Source: Pectinophora gossypiella
Taxonomy: Eukaryota; Arthropoda; Insecta; Lepidoptera; Gelechiidae
Direction of reading: 5' to 3'
Length of the DNA stretch: 64,000 bases
NCBI RefSeq assembly: GCF_024362695.1
Contig: NC_065425.1
Location: 5,001 to 69,000, forward strand
This document shows positions 1-10,773 of the stretch, piece by piece; the first letter of the stretch is position 1; each line of letters opens with the position of its first letter. The notes under the pieces are model-generated. The model was not told the origin of the DNA. It made no database searches and was given only the letters and a program-made list of their open reading frames with translations. The position numbers and the translations under genes are program-made.

Positions 1-3000
1 ACCTAACCTAACCTAACCTAACCTAACCTAACCTAACCTAACCTAACCTAACCTAACCTAACCTAACCTAACCTAACCTAACCTAACCTAACCTAACCTA
101 ACCTAACCTAACCTAACCTAACCTAACCTAACCTAACCTAACCTAACCTAACCTAACCTAACCTAACCTAACCTAACCTAACCTAACCTAACCTAACCTA
201 ACCTAACCTAACCTAACCTAACCTAACCTAACCTAACCTAACCTAACCTAACCTAACCTAACCTAACCTAACCTAACCTAACCTAACCTAACCTAACCTA
301 ACCTAACCTAACCTAACCTAACCTAACCTAACCTAACCTAACCTAACCTAACCTAACCTAACCTAACCTAACCTAACCTAACCTAACCTAACCTAACCTA
401 ACCTAACCTAACCTAACCTAACCTAACCTAACCTAACCTAACCTAACCTAACCTAACCTAACCTAACCTAACCTAACCTAACCTAACCTAACCTAACCTA
501 ACCTAACCTAACCTAACCTAACCTAACCTAACCTAACCTAACCTAACCTAACCTAACCTAACCTAACCTAACCTAACCTAACCTAACCTAACCTAACTAA
601 CCTAACCTAACCTAACCTAACCTAACCTAACCTAACCTAACCTAACCTAACCTAACCTAACCTAACCTAACCTAACCTAACCTAACCTAACCTAACCTAA
701 CCTAACCTAACCTAACCTAACCTAACCTAACCTAACCTAACCTAACCTAACCTAACCTAACCTAACCTAACCTAACCTAACCTAACCTAACCTAACCTAA
801 CCTAACCTAACCTAACCTAACCTAACCTAACCTAACCTAACCTAACCTAACCTAACCTAACCTAACCTAACCTAACCTAACCTAACCTAACCTAACCTAA
901 CCTAACCTAACCTAACCTAACCTAACCTAACCTAACCTAACCTAACCTAACCTAACCTAACCTAACCTAACCTAACCTAACCTAACCTAACCTAACCTAA
1001 CCTAACCTAACCTAACCTAACCTAACCTAACCTAACCTAACCTAACCTACCTAACCTAACCTAACCTAACCTAACCTAACCTAACCTAACCTAACCTAAC
1101 CTAACCTAACCTAACCTAACCTAACCTAACCTAACCTAACCTAACCTAACCTAACCTAACCTAACCTAACCTAACCTAACCTAAACTAACCTAACCTAAC
1201 CTAACCTAACCTAACCTAACCTTACCTAACCTAACCTAACCTAACCTAACCTAACCTAACCTAACCTAACCTAACCTAACCTAACCTAACCTAACCTAAC
1301 CTAACCTAACCTAACCTAACCTAACCTAACCTAACCTAACCTAACCTAACCTAACCTAACCTAACCTAACCTAACCTAACCTAACCTAACCTAACCTAAC
1401 CTAACCTAACCTAACCTAACCTAACCTAACCTAACCTAACCTAACCTAACCTAACCTAACCTAACCTAACCTAACCTAACCTAACCTAACCTAACCTAAC
1501 CTAACCTAACCTAACCTAACCTAACCTAACCTAACCTAACCTAACCTAACCTAACCTAACCTAACCTAACCTAACCTAACCTAACCTAACCTAACCTAAC
1601 CTAACCTAACCTAACCTAACCTAACCTAACCTAACCTAACCTAACCTAACCTAACCTAACCTAACCTAACCTAACCTAACCTAACCTAACCTAACCTAAC
1701 CTAACCTAACCTAACCTAACCTAACCTAACCTAACCTAACCTAACCTAACCTAACCTAACCTAACCTAACCTAACCTAACCTAACCTAACCTAACCTAAC
1801 CTAACCTAACCTAACCTAACCTAACCTAACTAACCTAACCTAACCTAACCTAACCTAACCTAACCTAACCTAACCTAACCTAACCTAACCTAACCTAACC
1901 TAACCTAACCTAACCTAACCTAACCTAACCTAACCTAACCTAACCTAACCTAACCTAACCTAACCTAACCTAACCTAACCTAACCTAACCTAACCTAACC
2001 TAACCTAACCTAACCTAACCTAACCTAACCTAACCTAACCTAACCTAACCTAACCTAACCTAACCTAACCTAACCTAACCTAACCTAACCTAACCTAACC
2101 TAACCTAACCTAACCTAACCTAACCTAACCTAACCTAACCTAACCTAACCTAACCTAACCTAACCTAACCTAACCTAACCTAACCTAACCTAACCTAACC
2201 TAACCTAACCTAACCTAACCTAACCTAACCTAACCTAACCTAACCTAACCTAACCTAACCTAACCTAACCTAACCTAACCTAACCTAACCTAACCTAACC
2301 TAACCTAACCTAACCTAACCTAACCTAACCTAACCTAACCTAACCTAACCTAACCTAACCTAACCTAACCTAACCTAACCTAACCTAACCTAACCTAACC
2401 TAACCTAACCTAACCTAACCTAACCTAACCTAACCTAACCTAACCTAACCTAACCTAACCTAACCTAACCTAACCTAACCTAACCTAACCTAACCTAACC
2501 TAACCTAACCTAACCTAACCTAACCTAACCTAACCTAACCTAACCTAACCTAACCTAACCTAACCTAACCTAACCTAACCTAACCTAACCTAACCTAACC
2601 TAACCTAACCTAACCTAACCTAACCTAACCTAACCTAACCTAACCTAACCTAACCTAACCTAACCTAACCTAACCTAACCTAACCTAACCTAACCTAACC
2701 TAACCTAACCTAACCTAACCTAACCTAACCTAACCTAACCTAACCTAACCTAACCTAACCTAACCTAACCTAACCTAACCTAACCTAACCTAACCTAACC
2801 TAACCTAACCTAACCTAACCTAACCTAACCTAACCTAACCTAACCTAACCTAACCTAACCTAACCTAACCTAACCTAACCTAACCTAACCTAACCTAACC
2901 TAACCTAACCTAACCTAACCTAACCTAACCTAACCTAACCTAACCTAACCTAACCTAACCTAACCTAACCTAACCTAACCTAACCTAACCTAACCTAACC

Positions 3001-6000
3001 TAACCTAACCTAACCTAACCTAACCTAACCTAACCTAACCTAACCTAACCTAACCTAACCTAACCTAACCTAACCTAACCTAACCTAACCTAACCTAACC
3101 TAACCTAACCTAACCTAACCTAACCTAACCTAACCTAACCTAACCTAACCTAACCTAACCTAACCTAACCTAACCTAACCTAACCTAACCTAACCTAACC
3201 TAACCTAACCTAACCTAACCTAACCTAACCTAACCTAACCTAACCTAACCTAACCTAACCTAACCTAACCTAACCTAACCTAACCTAACCTAACCTAACC
3301 TAACCTAACCTAACCTAACCTAACCTAACCTAACCTAACCTAACCTAACCTAACCTAACCTAACCTAACCTAACCTAACCTAACCTAACCTAACCTAACC
3401 TAACCTAACCTAACCTAACCTAACCTAACCTAACCTAACCTAACCTAACCTAACCTAACCTAACCTAACCTAACCTAACCTAACCTAACCTAACCTAACC
3501 TAACCTAACCTAACCTAACCTAACCTAACCTAACCTAACCTAACCTAACCTAACCTAACCTAACCTAACCTAACCTAACCTAACCTAACCTAACCTAACC
3601 TAACCTAACCTAACCTAACCTAACCTAACCTAACCTAACCTAACCTAACCTAACCTAACCTAACCTAACCTAACCTAACCTAACCTAACCTAACCTAACC
3701 TAACCTAACCTAACCTAACCTAACCTAACCTAACCTAACCTAACCTAACCTAACCTAACCTAACCTAACCTAACCTAACCTAACCTAACCTAACCTAACC
3801 TAACCTAACCTAACCTAACCTAACCTAACCTAACCTAACCTAACCTAACCTAACCTAACCTAACCTAACCTAACCTAACCTAACCTACCTAACCTAACCT
3901 AACCTAACCTAACCTAACCTAACCTAACCTAACCTAACCTAACCTAACCTAACCTAACCTAACCTAACCTAACCTAACCTAACCTAACCTAACCTAACCT
4001 AACCTAACCTAACCTAACCTAACCTAACCTAACCTAACCTAACCTAACCTAACCTAACCTAACCTAACCTAACCTAACCTAACCTAACCTAACCTAACCT
4101 AACCTAACCTAACCTAACCTAACCTAACCTAACCTAACCTAACCTAACCTAACCTAACCTAACCTAACCTAACCTAACCTAACCTAACCTAACCTAACCT
4201 AACCTAACCTAACCTAACCTAACCTAACCTAACCTAACCTAACCTAACCTAACCTAACCTAACCTAACCTAACCTAACCTAACCTAACCTAACCTAACCT
4301 AACCTAACCTAACCTAACCTAACCTAACCTAACCTAACCTAACCTAACCTAACCTAACCTAACCTAACCTAACCTAACCTAACCTAACCTAACCTAACCT
4401 AACCTAACCTAACCTAACCTAACCTAACCTAACCTAACCTAACCTAACCTAACCTAACCTAACCTAACCTAACCTAACCTAACCTAACCTAACCTAACCT
4501 AACCTAACCTAACCTAACCTAACCTAACCTAACCTAACCTAACCTAACCTAACCTAACCTAACCTAACCTAACCTAACCTAACCTAACCTAACCTAACCT
4601 AACCTAACCTAACCTAACCTAACCTAACCTAACCTAACCTAACCTAACCTAACCTAACCTAACCTAACCTAACCTAACCTAACCTAACCTAACCTAACCT
4701 AACCTAACCTAACCTAACCTAACCTAACCTAACCTAACCTAACCTAACCTAACCTAACCTAACCTAACCTAACCTAACCTAACCTAACCTAACCTAACCT
4801 AACCTAACCTAACCTAACCTAACCTAACCTAACCTAACCTAACCTAACCTAACCTAACCTAACCTAACCTAACCTAACCTAACCTAACCTAACCTAACCT
4901 AACCTAACCTAACCTAACCTAACCTAACCTAACCTAACCTAACCTAACCTAACCTAACCTAACCTAACCTAACCTAACCTAACCTAACCTAACCTAACCT
5001 AACCTAACCTAACCTAACCTAACCTAACCTAACCTAACCTAACCTAACCTAACCTAACCTAACCTAACCTAACCTAACCTAACCTAACCTAACCTAACCT
5101 AACCTAACCTAACCTAACCTAACCTAACCTAACCTAACCTAACCTAACCTAACCTAACCTAACCTAACCTAACCTAACCTAACCTAACCTAACCTAACCT
5201 AACCTAACCTAACCTAACCTAACCTAACCTAACCTAACCTAACCTAACCTAACCTAACCTAACCTAACCTAACCTAACCTAACCTAACCTAACCTAACCT
5301 AACCTAACCTAACCTAACCTAACCTAACCTAACCTAACCTAACCTAACCTAACCTAACCTAACCTAACCTAACCTAACCTAACCTAACCTAACCTAACCT
5401 AACCTAACCTAACCTAACCTAACCTAACCTAACCTAACCTAACCTAACCTAACCTAACCTAACCTAACCTAACCTAACCTAACCTAACCTAACCTAACCT
5501 AACCTAACCTAACCTAACCTAACCTAACCTAACCTAACCTAACCTAACCTAACCTAACCTAACCTAACCTAACCTAACCTAACCTAACCTAACCTAACCT
5601 AACCTAACCTAACCTAACCTAACCTAACCTAACCTAACCCTACCTAACCTAACCTAACCTAACCTAACCTAACCTAACCTAACCTAACCTAACCTAACCT
5701 AACCTAACCTAACCTAACCTAACCTAACCTAACCTAACCTAACCTAACCTAACCTAACCTAACCTAACCTAACCTAACCTAACCTAACCTAACCTAACCT
5801 AACCTAACCTAACCTAACCTAACCTAACCTAACCTAACCTAACCTAACCTAACCTAACCTAACCTAACCTAACCTAACCTAACCTAACCTAACCTAACCT
5901 AACCTAACCTAACCTAACCTAACCTAACCTAACCTAACCTAACCTAACCTAACCTAACCTAACCTAACCTAACCTAACCTAACCTAACCTAACCTAACCT

Positions 6001-7274
6001 AACCTAACCTAACCTAACCTAACCTAACCTAACCTAACCTAACCTAACCTAACCTAACCTAACCTAACCTAACCTAACCTAACCTAACCTAACCTAACCT
6101 AACCTAACCTAACCTAACCTAACCTAACCTAACCTAACCTAACCTAACCTAACCTAACCTAACCTAACCTAACCTAACCTAACCTAACCTAACCTAACCT
6201 AACCTAACCTAACCTAACCTAACCTAACCTAACCTAACCTAACCTAACCTAACCTAACCTAACCTAACCTAACCTAACCTAACCTAACCTAACCTAACCT
6301 AACCTAACCTAACCTAACCTAACCTAACCTAACCTAACCTAACCTAACCTAACCTAACCTAACCTAACCTAACCTAACCTAACCTAACCTAACCTAACCT
6401 AACCTAACCTAACCTAACCTAACCTAACCTAACCTAACCTAACCTAACCTAACCTAACCTAACCTAACCTAACCTAACCTAACCTAACCTAACCTAACCT
6501 AACCTAACCTAACCTAACCTAACCTAACCTAACCTAACCTAACCTAACCTAACCTAACCTAACCTAACCTAACCTAACCTAACCTAACCTAACCTAACCT
6601 AACCTAACCTAACCTAACCTAACCTAACCTAACCTAACCTAACCTAACCTAACCTAACCTAACCTAACCTAACCTAACCTAACCTAACCTAACCTAACCT
6701 AACCTAACCTAACCTAACCTAACCTAACCTAACCTAACCTAACCTAACCTAACCTAACCTAACCTAACCTAACCTAACCTAACCTAACCTAACCTAACCT
6801 AACCTAACCTAACCTAACCTAACCTAACCTAACCTAACCTAACCTAACCTAACCTAACCTAACCTAACCTAACCTAACCTAACCTAACCTAACCTAACCT
6901 AACCTAACCTAACCTAACCTAACCTAACCTAACCTAACCTAACCTAACCTAACCTAACCTAACCTAACCTAACCTAACCTAACCTAACCTAACCTAACCT
7001 AACCTAACCTAACCTAACCTAACCTAACCTAACCTAACCTAACCTAACCTAACCTAACCTAACCTAACCTAACCTAACCTAACCTAACCTAACCTAACCT
7101 AACCTAACCTAACCTAACCTAACCTAACCTAACCTAACCTAACCTAACCTAACCTAACCTAACCTAACCTAACCTAACCTAACCTAACCTAACCTAACCT
7201 AACCTAACCTAACCTAACCTAACCTAACCTAACCTAACCTAACCTAACCTAACCTAACCTAACCTAACCTAACC
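1..7274. repeat. Telomeric (CCTAA)n array, distal block
   Basis: Uninterrupted pentanucleotide CCTAA on the plus strand, the C-rich strand of the insect telomere repeat TTAGG, starting at base 1. Its orientation (C-strand reading 5' to 3' away from the left edge) is that of a left chromosome end. Only about seven single-base irregularities occur, near 595, 1049, 1185, 1222, 1830, 3887 and 5639. Most are one-base gains or losses that shift the register, so they could be old mutations or sequencing slips. No coding content. Confidence 0.98.
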
Positions 7275-7299
7275 TTTTTTTTTTTTTTTTTTTTTTTTT

Positions 7300-7383
7300 A
7301 CGAGGAGAAATCCATCATGGATACCCAGCCGCCCGGGGAAAGCGACTGGGTTATGTGAGACTCCTACTCACTAAAACTCCTCG
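7300..7383 (-). promoter_or_regulatory. Structured 3' terminus of retrotransposon copy 1 RNA
   Basis: Just inside the poly(A), four nested or adjacent helices can be drawn (plus-strand coordinates): outer helix 7301-7307 with 7377-7383 (CGAGGAG/CTCCTCG); hairpin 7310-7315 with 7317-7322; stem 7323-7328 with 7346-7351 (ACCCAG/CTGGGT); stem 7355-7359 with 7367-7371 (GTGAG/CTCAC). The same layout with different bases occurs in copies 2 and 3, so base pairing rather than sequence is conserved. Inference: this is the RNA fold bound by the reverse transcriptase at target-primed reverse transcription. A 3' UTR requirement has been reported for the silkworm element SART1. Confidence 0.7.
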
Positions 7384-7611
7384 GTGTTCCACTCCGTTCG
7401 CCAATTGGCGGGTGTCCGGGGACGTTGACACACTCTTCCGTGCACCCGTCGGCGCCGTCCGATTCGGACTCTCCCTGGGTTCAGGATGGGAGGAGCAGTC
7501 CATCCTGATCTCCGATATTATGTGATCTGCCGGGAACACACGGCAGACCACAGCCTCCACAGCCCTTGATGGATTGAGCGACGGGATTTCCCCGCTCCCG
7601 TCGCCCAAGGG

Positions 7612-10600
7612 CTAACCGGGCAAGAGTTGGCGAGCAAATACCCCCCTTCTCCGCCCAGTTCTTCTGCGTCGGATAGGAGCAGAGAGGGGGTCGTCCTCTC
7701 TTGTCCGCTCCGCTGCCTCCTTCTGCGCCACCACGTCCTCGCAGAAGGAGACCATCGCGTCCCAGGCTCTCTTGCTGCCAACCATGGCCATGACCACAGC
7801 TGGCAGCGAGAGGTCGCCTCCAACCTCTGTAACGAGCGCTGCTCGTTGTTGCGCCCACGCTGGACAGACCCCCAGCGTATGGTCGGCTGTGTCGTCACTG
7901 CAGGCGCAGTGGTGACATACTGCCAAGGGCTCCCTGCCGGCTATGTGGCACAGATATCTGCCGAAGCTGCCGTGCCCCGACAGTATCTGTACCAGCCTGA
8001 AGGTAAGCGAACCGTGGCGTCGGTTCACCCATTCCTTGAGGACTGGGCGAACAGCCGCCACGGTCCACAGGCCAGCGCATGGCTCTTCCAATCGCTGCTT
8101 CCATCTTCGCAGCAGATTGTTTTGAGCGCGCTTCCTCCATCTGGCCAGCTCGTCAATGTCCGGCCCGACATCCTGCTCCTTAGCCTCCGCACATCTCACG
8201 TACATCTCCGCGAGAACCTCGGCGTCAAGGTCCCACGGAGGTGTGCCCGCAAGGACACAAGCCGCCTCGTGTGAGATTGTGCGGTATCCTCGGATGACTC
8301 TGACTGCCATGACCCGCTGTGCTCGGTACAGCAAGGTCTTGTTCGGGCTAGTCAGAGCCCCGACCCACACCGGTGCACCATACAGTGCCATCGAGCGGAC
8401 CACGCCGGTGTATAATCGGCGGCACGTGGCACTTGGACCTCCCAGATTTGGAAGTAGCCTTCCAAGAGCAGACGCGGTGCTGATTAGCTTGGGTGCCAAT
8501 CTCCGAAAATGCTCTCGGAAGTTCCACCTCGGATCAAGATAAAGTCCCAGATATTTCATCTGAGGCTTTATCTCAATCCGGCAGCCACCGATTTCGATGC
8601 TGGCACCTTCAGGTGGCCCCCTCCGAGGACCGTGAAAACACAGAGCCTCGGTTTTGTCGAGGGCCACCTTTAGGCCCAGCGACTCGATGCGCTCTACTAC
8701 CCGCCGAACGCCAGCTGTAGCGAGCGCAGCCGCCTCCTCGTAACTCTCCCCCCGGGCCGTGACCAGAGTGTCATCTGCATAACAGACGATGTTAAGGCCC
8801 GAGGGAAGATCGCCCCGCAGGGTCCAATCGAACCCGATGTTCCACAGGAGTGGCCCTAGGACCGACCCCTGCGGAACACCGCATTCCATGGCCTTTCGAT
8901 GGAGTGTGCCATCCCGTCCGGTGTAGAGGACCTCCCTGTTGCACAGGTAGACCCCGATCAGTCTCCGTAGGTACTGAGGCAACCGATGATATCGGATTGC
9001 CTCTTGGATACTGCCAAATGGCAAGGTGTTAAATGCGTTGGAGATGTCCAGGGACACCGCCAACAGCACGCCGCCAGAGACAACCGCTTCCTCCGAGAGA
9101 GCTTTAACGCGAGTGATCGCGTCAATGGTCGATCGGCTCACTCGGAATCCGAATTGGTTGTCTGACAGATCAGGGCCTACATTAGTCAAGTGCTGGGTGA
9201 CACGGGAGGATATGATACGCTCAAAGAGCTTTCCCGTATCATCCAGTAAGACTATAGGGCGGTAGGCAGAGGGGGACTCTGCAGGGCGCCCATCCTTCCT
9301 GAGGAGAACTAGACGTCCCTCCTTCCAACAAGCCGGAAACTGGCCCGACGCTAAACAGGCGTCGAGAAGCTCGGTTAGGTGAGCCCCCAACTGGTTCAGC
9401 GCCAATGCCAGGACCCGACCCGGGACACCATCTGGTCCGGGCGCGGTGTTTTTCGCCCGCAACTTCAGCGCAGCCGTGCGAACCTCCACTGACCTTAGTG
9501 GAGGAACCTCCTCAGCCTCGTCTTCCTCTAGGAAGTCCGCCATCGTTGGAGGTGTGTGAGCAGGTCTGTCCGGGAACAGAGCCCTCACCACATCGTCCAA
9601 CAACTGAGGCTGTAAGGTTTCCGTGATCGGGGGCGCCTGTGGGCGAAATTTACATCTCGCTGCACGGTACGGACGCCCCCACGGATCCCTATTGAGGTCC
9701 TCCAGCATCTGCTGCCTTGTAAGGGTTTTGGACCTGCTGATAGCCAGTCGCAGGGACTTTTTGGCCTGGCTGTAGATATTATGCAGCAGGTCCTCCCTTT
9801 CTTCGCTACGAGCTCTAAGTCTTCGGTACCTGGTGAACTCTCGACGCGCCGCAACGCAAGCTTCGCGCAGATCAGCTATATCTTGAGTCCACCAGTACAC
9901 TGCTCGTCTAGGGGGCCGCCTCTTGGCTCGAGGCATTGATGCATCGCAGATATGCGTCAAAGCCTTTCGGAATCGCACTGCGCCTTCGTGCACCTCTGCC
10001 GGATCATTGGGCTGCATGGTCCATGACTGGACAATTGCAGCCTCCTCCAGAAGCTCCTCATTGAGGCGCACGAGTGACCACCTCGGGAAGACCGATGGTC
10101 TGGCTTCCCGTTCCCGACGGGAGATGGAATCACCGGATGAGGTGGAGACCTCGAACGTAATGTAGCGGTGGTCCGAAAGGGTCTCCACATCATCCAGAAC
10201 CCGCCAATTTGACACGCGCGATGCTAGGGCAGGGCTAGCGAACGTTAAGTCCACTATGGACCCGCTCCGCCCTCGCACCCACGTGTCAGTTGAGCCGCAA
10301 TTGAGCAGCACAAGGCCGCACAATGCCGCCCACTCCTCAACCGCTTCGCCGCGGTCGTCGGTCTCCGGGGATCCCCATGCTGTGCTGTGGGCGTTAAAAT
10401 CGCCGAGCACCACTACGTTGTGCTGAGTTGTCCTCCTGACAGCTATCCCCAGTTGGTCGAGGAACAGCTGGTACTCAGCAAACGGTGCATTGGGAGAATA
10501 GTAAACCCCGAAGACCAAATACTCGCCCCAAGAGGCGGAGACAAATCCCGGCTCCCTGTCCCGGACAGAGAGAGGCATGGAGCCCGGACCAGACGCCACA

Positions 10601-10773
10601 ACAATCGCCACGGAGTTCCGCGTGTCGCCAACCCAGTTGGACTGGGGAGACACGTAGTATGGCTCCGTGATGACCGCCACGTCACTTGACCTCTGCAGCG
10701 TGGTTTGCAAGAACAAGTCTTGCGCACCAGCGCAGTGGTTCAAGTTCCCAAGAAGGAAACTGTGACCTGCCAT
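7612..10773 (-). CDS. Retrotransposon ORF2: endonuclease-reverse transcriptase (copy 1)
   Basis: A 1053-aa enzyme that would nick the telomere repeat and copy its own RNA into it. Order: AP-like endonuclease in the first ~210 residues (N11, E37, GDFNAHS 124-130, SDHR 200-203); reverse transcriptase with LDISNAF 575-581, GVPQGS from 632 and the catalytic YADD at 665-668; C-terminal zinc finger C953-X2-C956-X8-H965-X4-C970; basic tail RRRRTGRRR. The ATG (10771-10773) shares its A with the ORF1 stop as TAATG, the stop-start junction reported in SART1 to permit coupled translation of ORF2. All key catalytic residues are present and there is no internal stop, so the copy may be active. It is clearly diverged from copy 3. 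Confidence 0.95.
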   Translation of the reverse strand: MAGHSFLLGNLNHCAGAQDLFLQTTLQRSSDVAVITEPYYVSPQSNWVGDTRNSVAIVVASGPGSMPLSVRDREPGFVSASWGEYLVFGVYYSPNAPFAEYQLFLDQLGIAVRRTTQHNVVVLGDFNAHSTAWGSPETDDRGEAVEEWAALCGLVLLNCGSTDTWVRGRSGSIVDLTFASPALASRVSNWRVLDDVETLSDHRYITFEVSTSSGDSISRREREARPSVFPRWSLVRLNEELLEEAAIVQSWTMQPNDPAEVHEGAVRFRKALTHICDASMPRAKRRPPRRAVYWWTQDIADLREACVAARREFTRYRRLRARSEEREDLLHNIYSQAKKSLRLAISRSKTLTRQQMLEDLNRDPWGRPYRAARCKFRPQAPPITETLQPQLLDDVVRALFPDRPAHTPPTMADFLEEDEAEEVPPLRSVEVRTAALKLRAKNTAPGPDGVPGRVLALALNQLGAHLTELLDACLASGQFPACWKEGRLVLLRKDGRPAESPSAYRPIVLLDDTGKLFERIISSRVTQHLTNVGPDLSDNQFGFRVSRSTIDAITRVKALSEEAVVSGGVLLAVSLDISNAFNTLPFGSIQEAIRYHRLPQYLRRLIGVYLCNREVLYTGRDGTLHRKAMECGVPQGSVLGPLLWNIGFDWTLRGDLPSGLNIVCYADDTLVTARGESYEEAAALATAGVRRVVERIESLGLKVALDKTEALCFHGPRRGPPEGASIEIGGCRIEIKPQMKYLGLYLDPRWNFREHFRRLAPKLISTASALGRLLPNLGGPSATCRRLYTGVVRSMALYGAPVWVGALTSPNKTLLYRAQRVMAVRVIRGYRTISHEAACVLAGTPPWDLDAEVLAEMYVRCAEAKEQDVGPDIDELARWRKRAQNNLLRRWKQRLEEPCAGLWTVAAVRPVLKEWVNRRHGSLTFRLVQILSGHGSFGRYLCHIAGREPLAVCHHCACSDDTADHTLGVCPAWAQQRAALVTEVGGDLSLPAVVMAMVGSKRAWDAMVSFCEDVVAQKEAAERTREDDPLSAPIRRRRTGRRRGVFARQLLPG

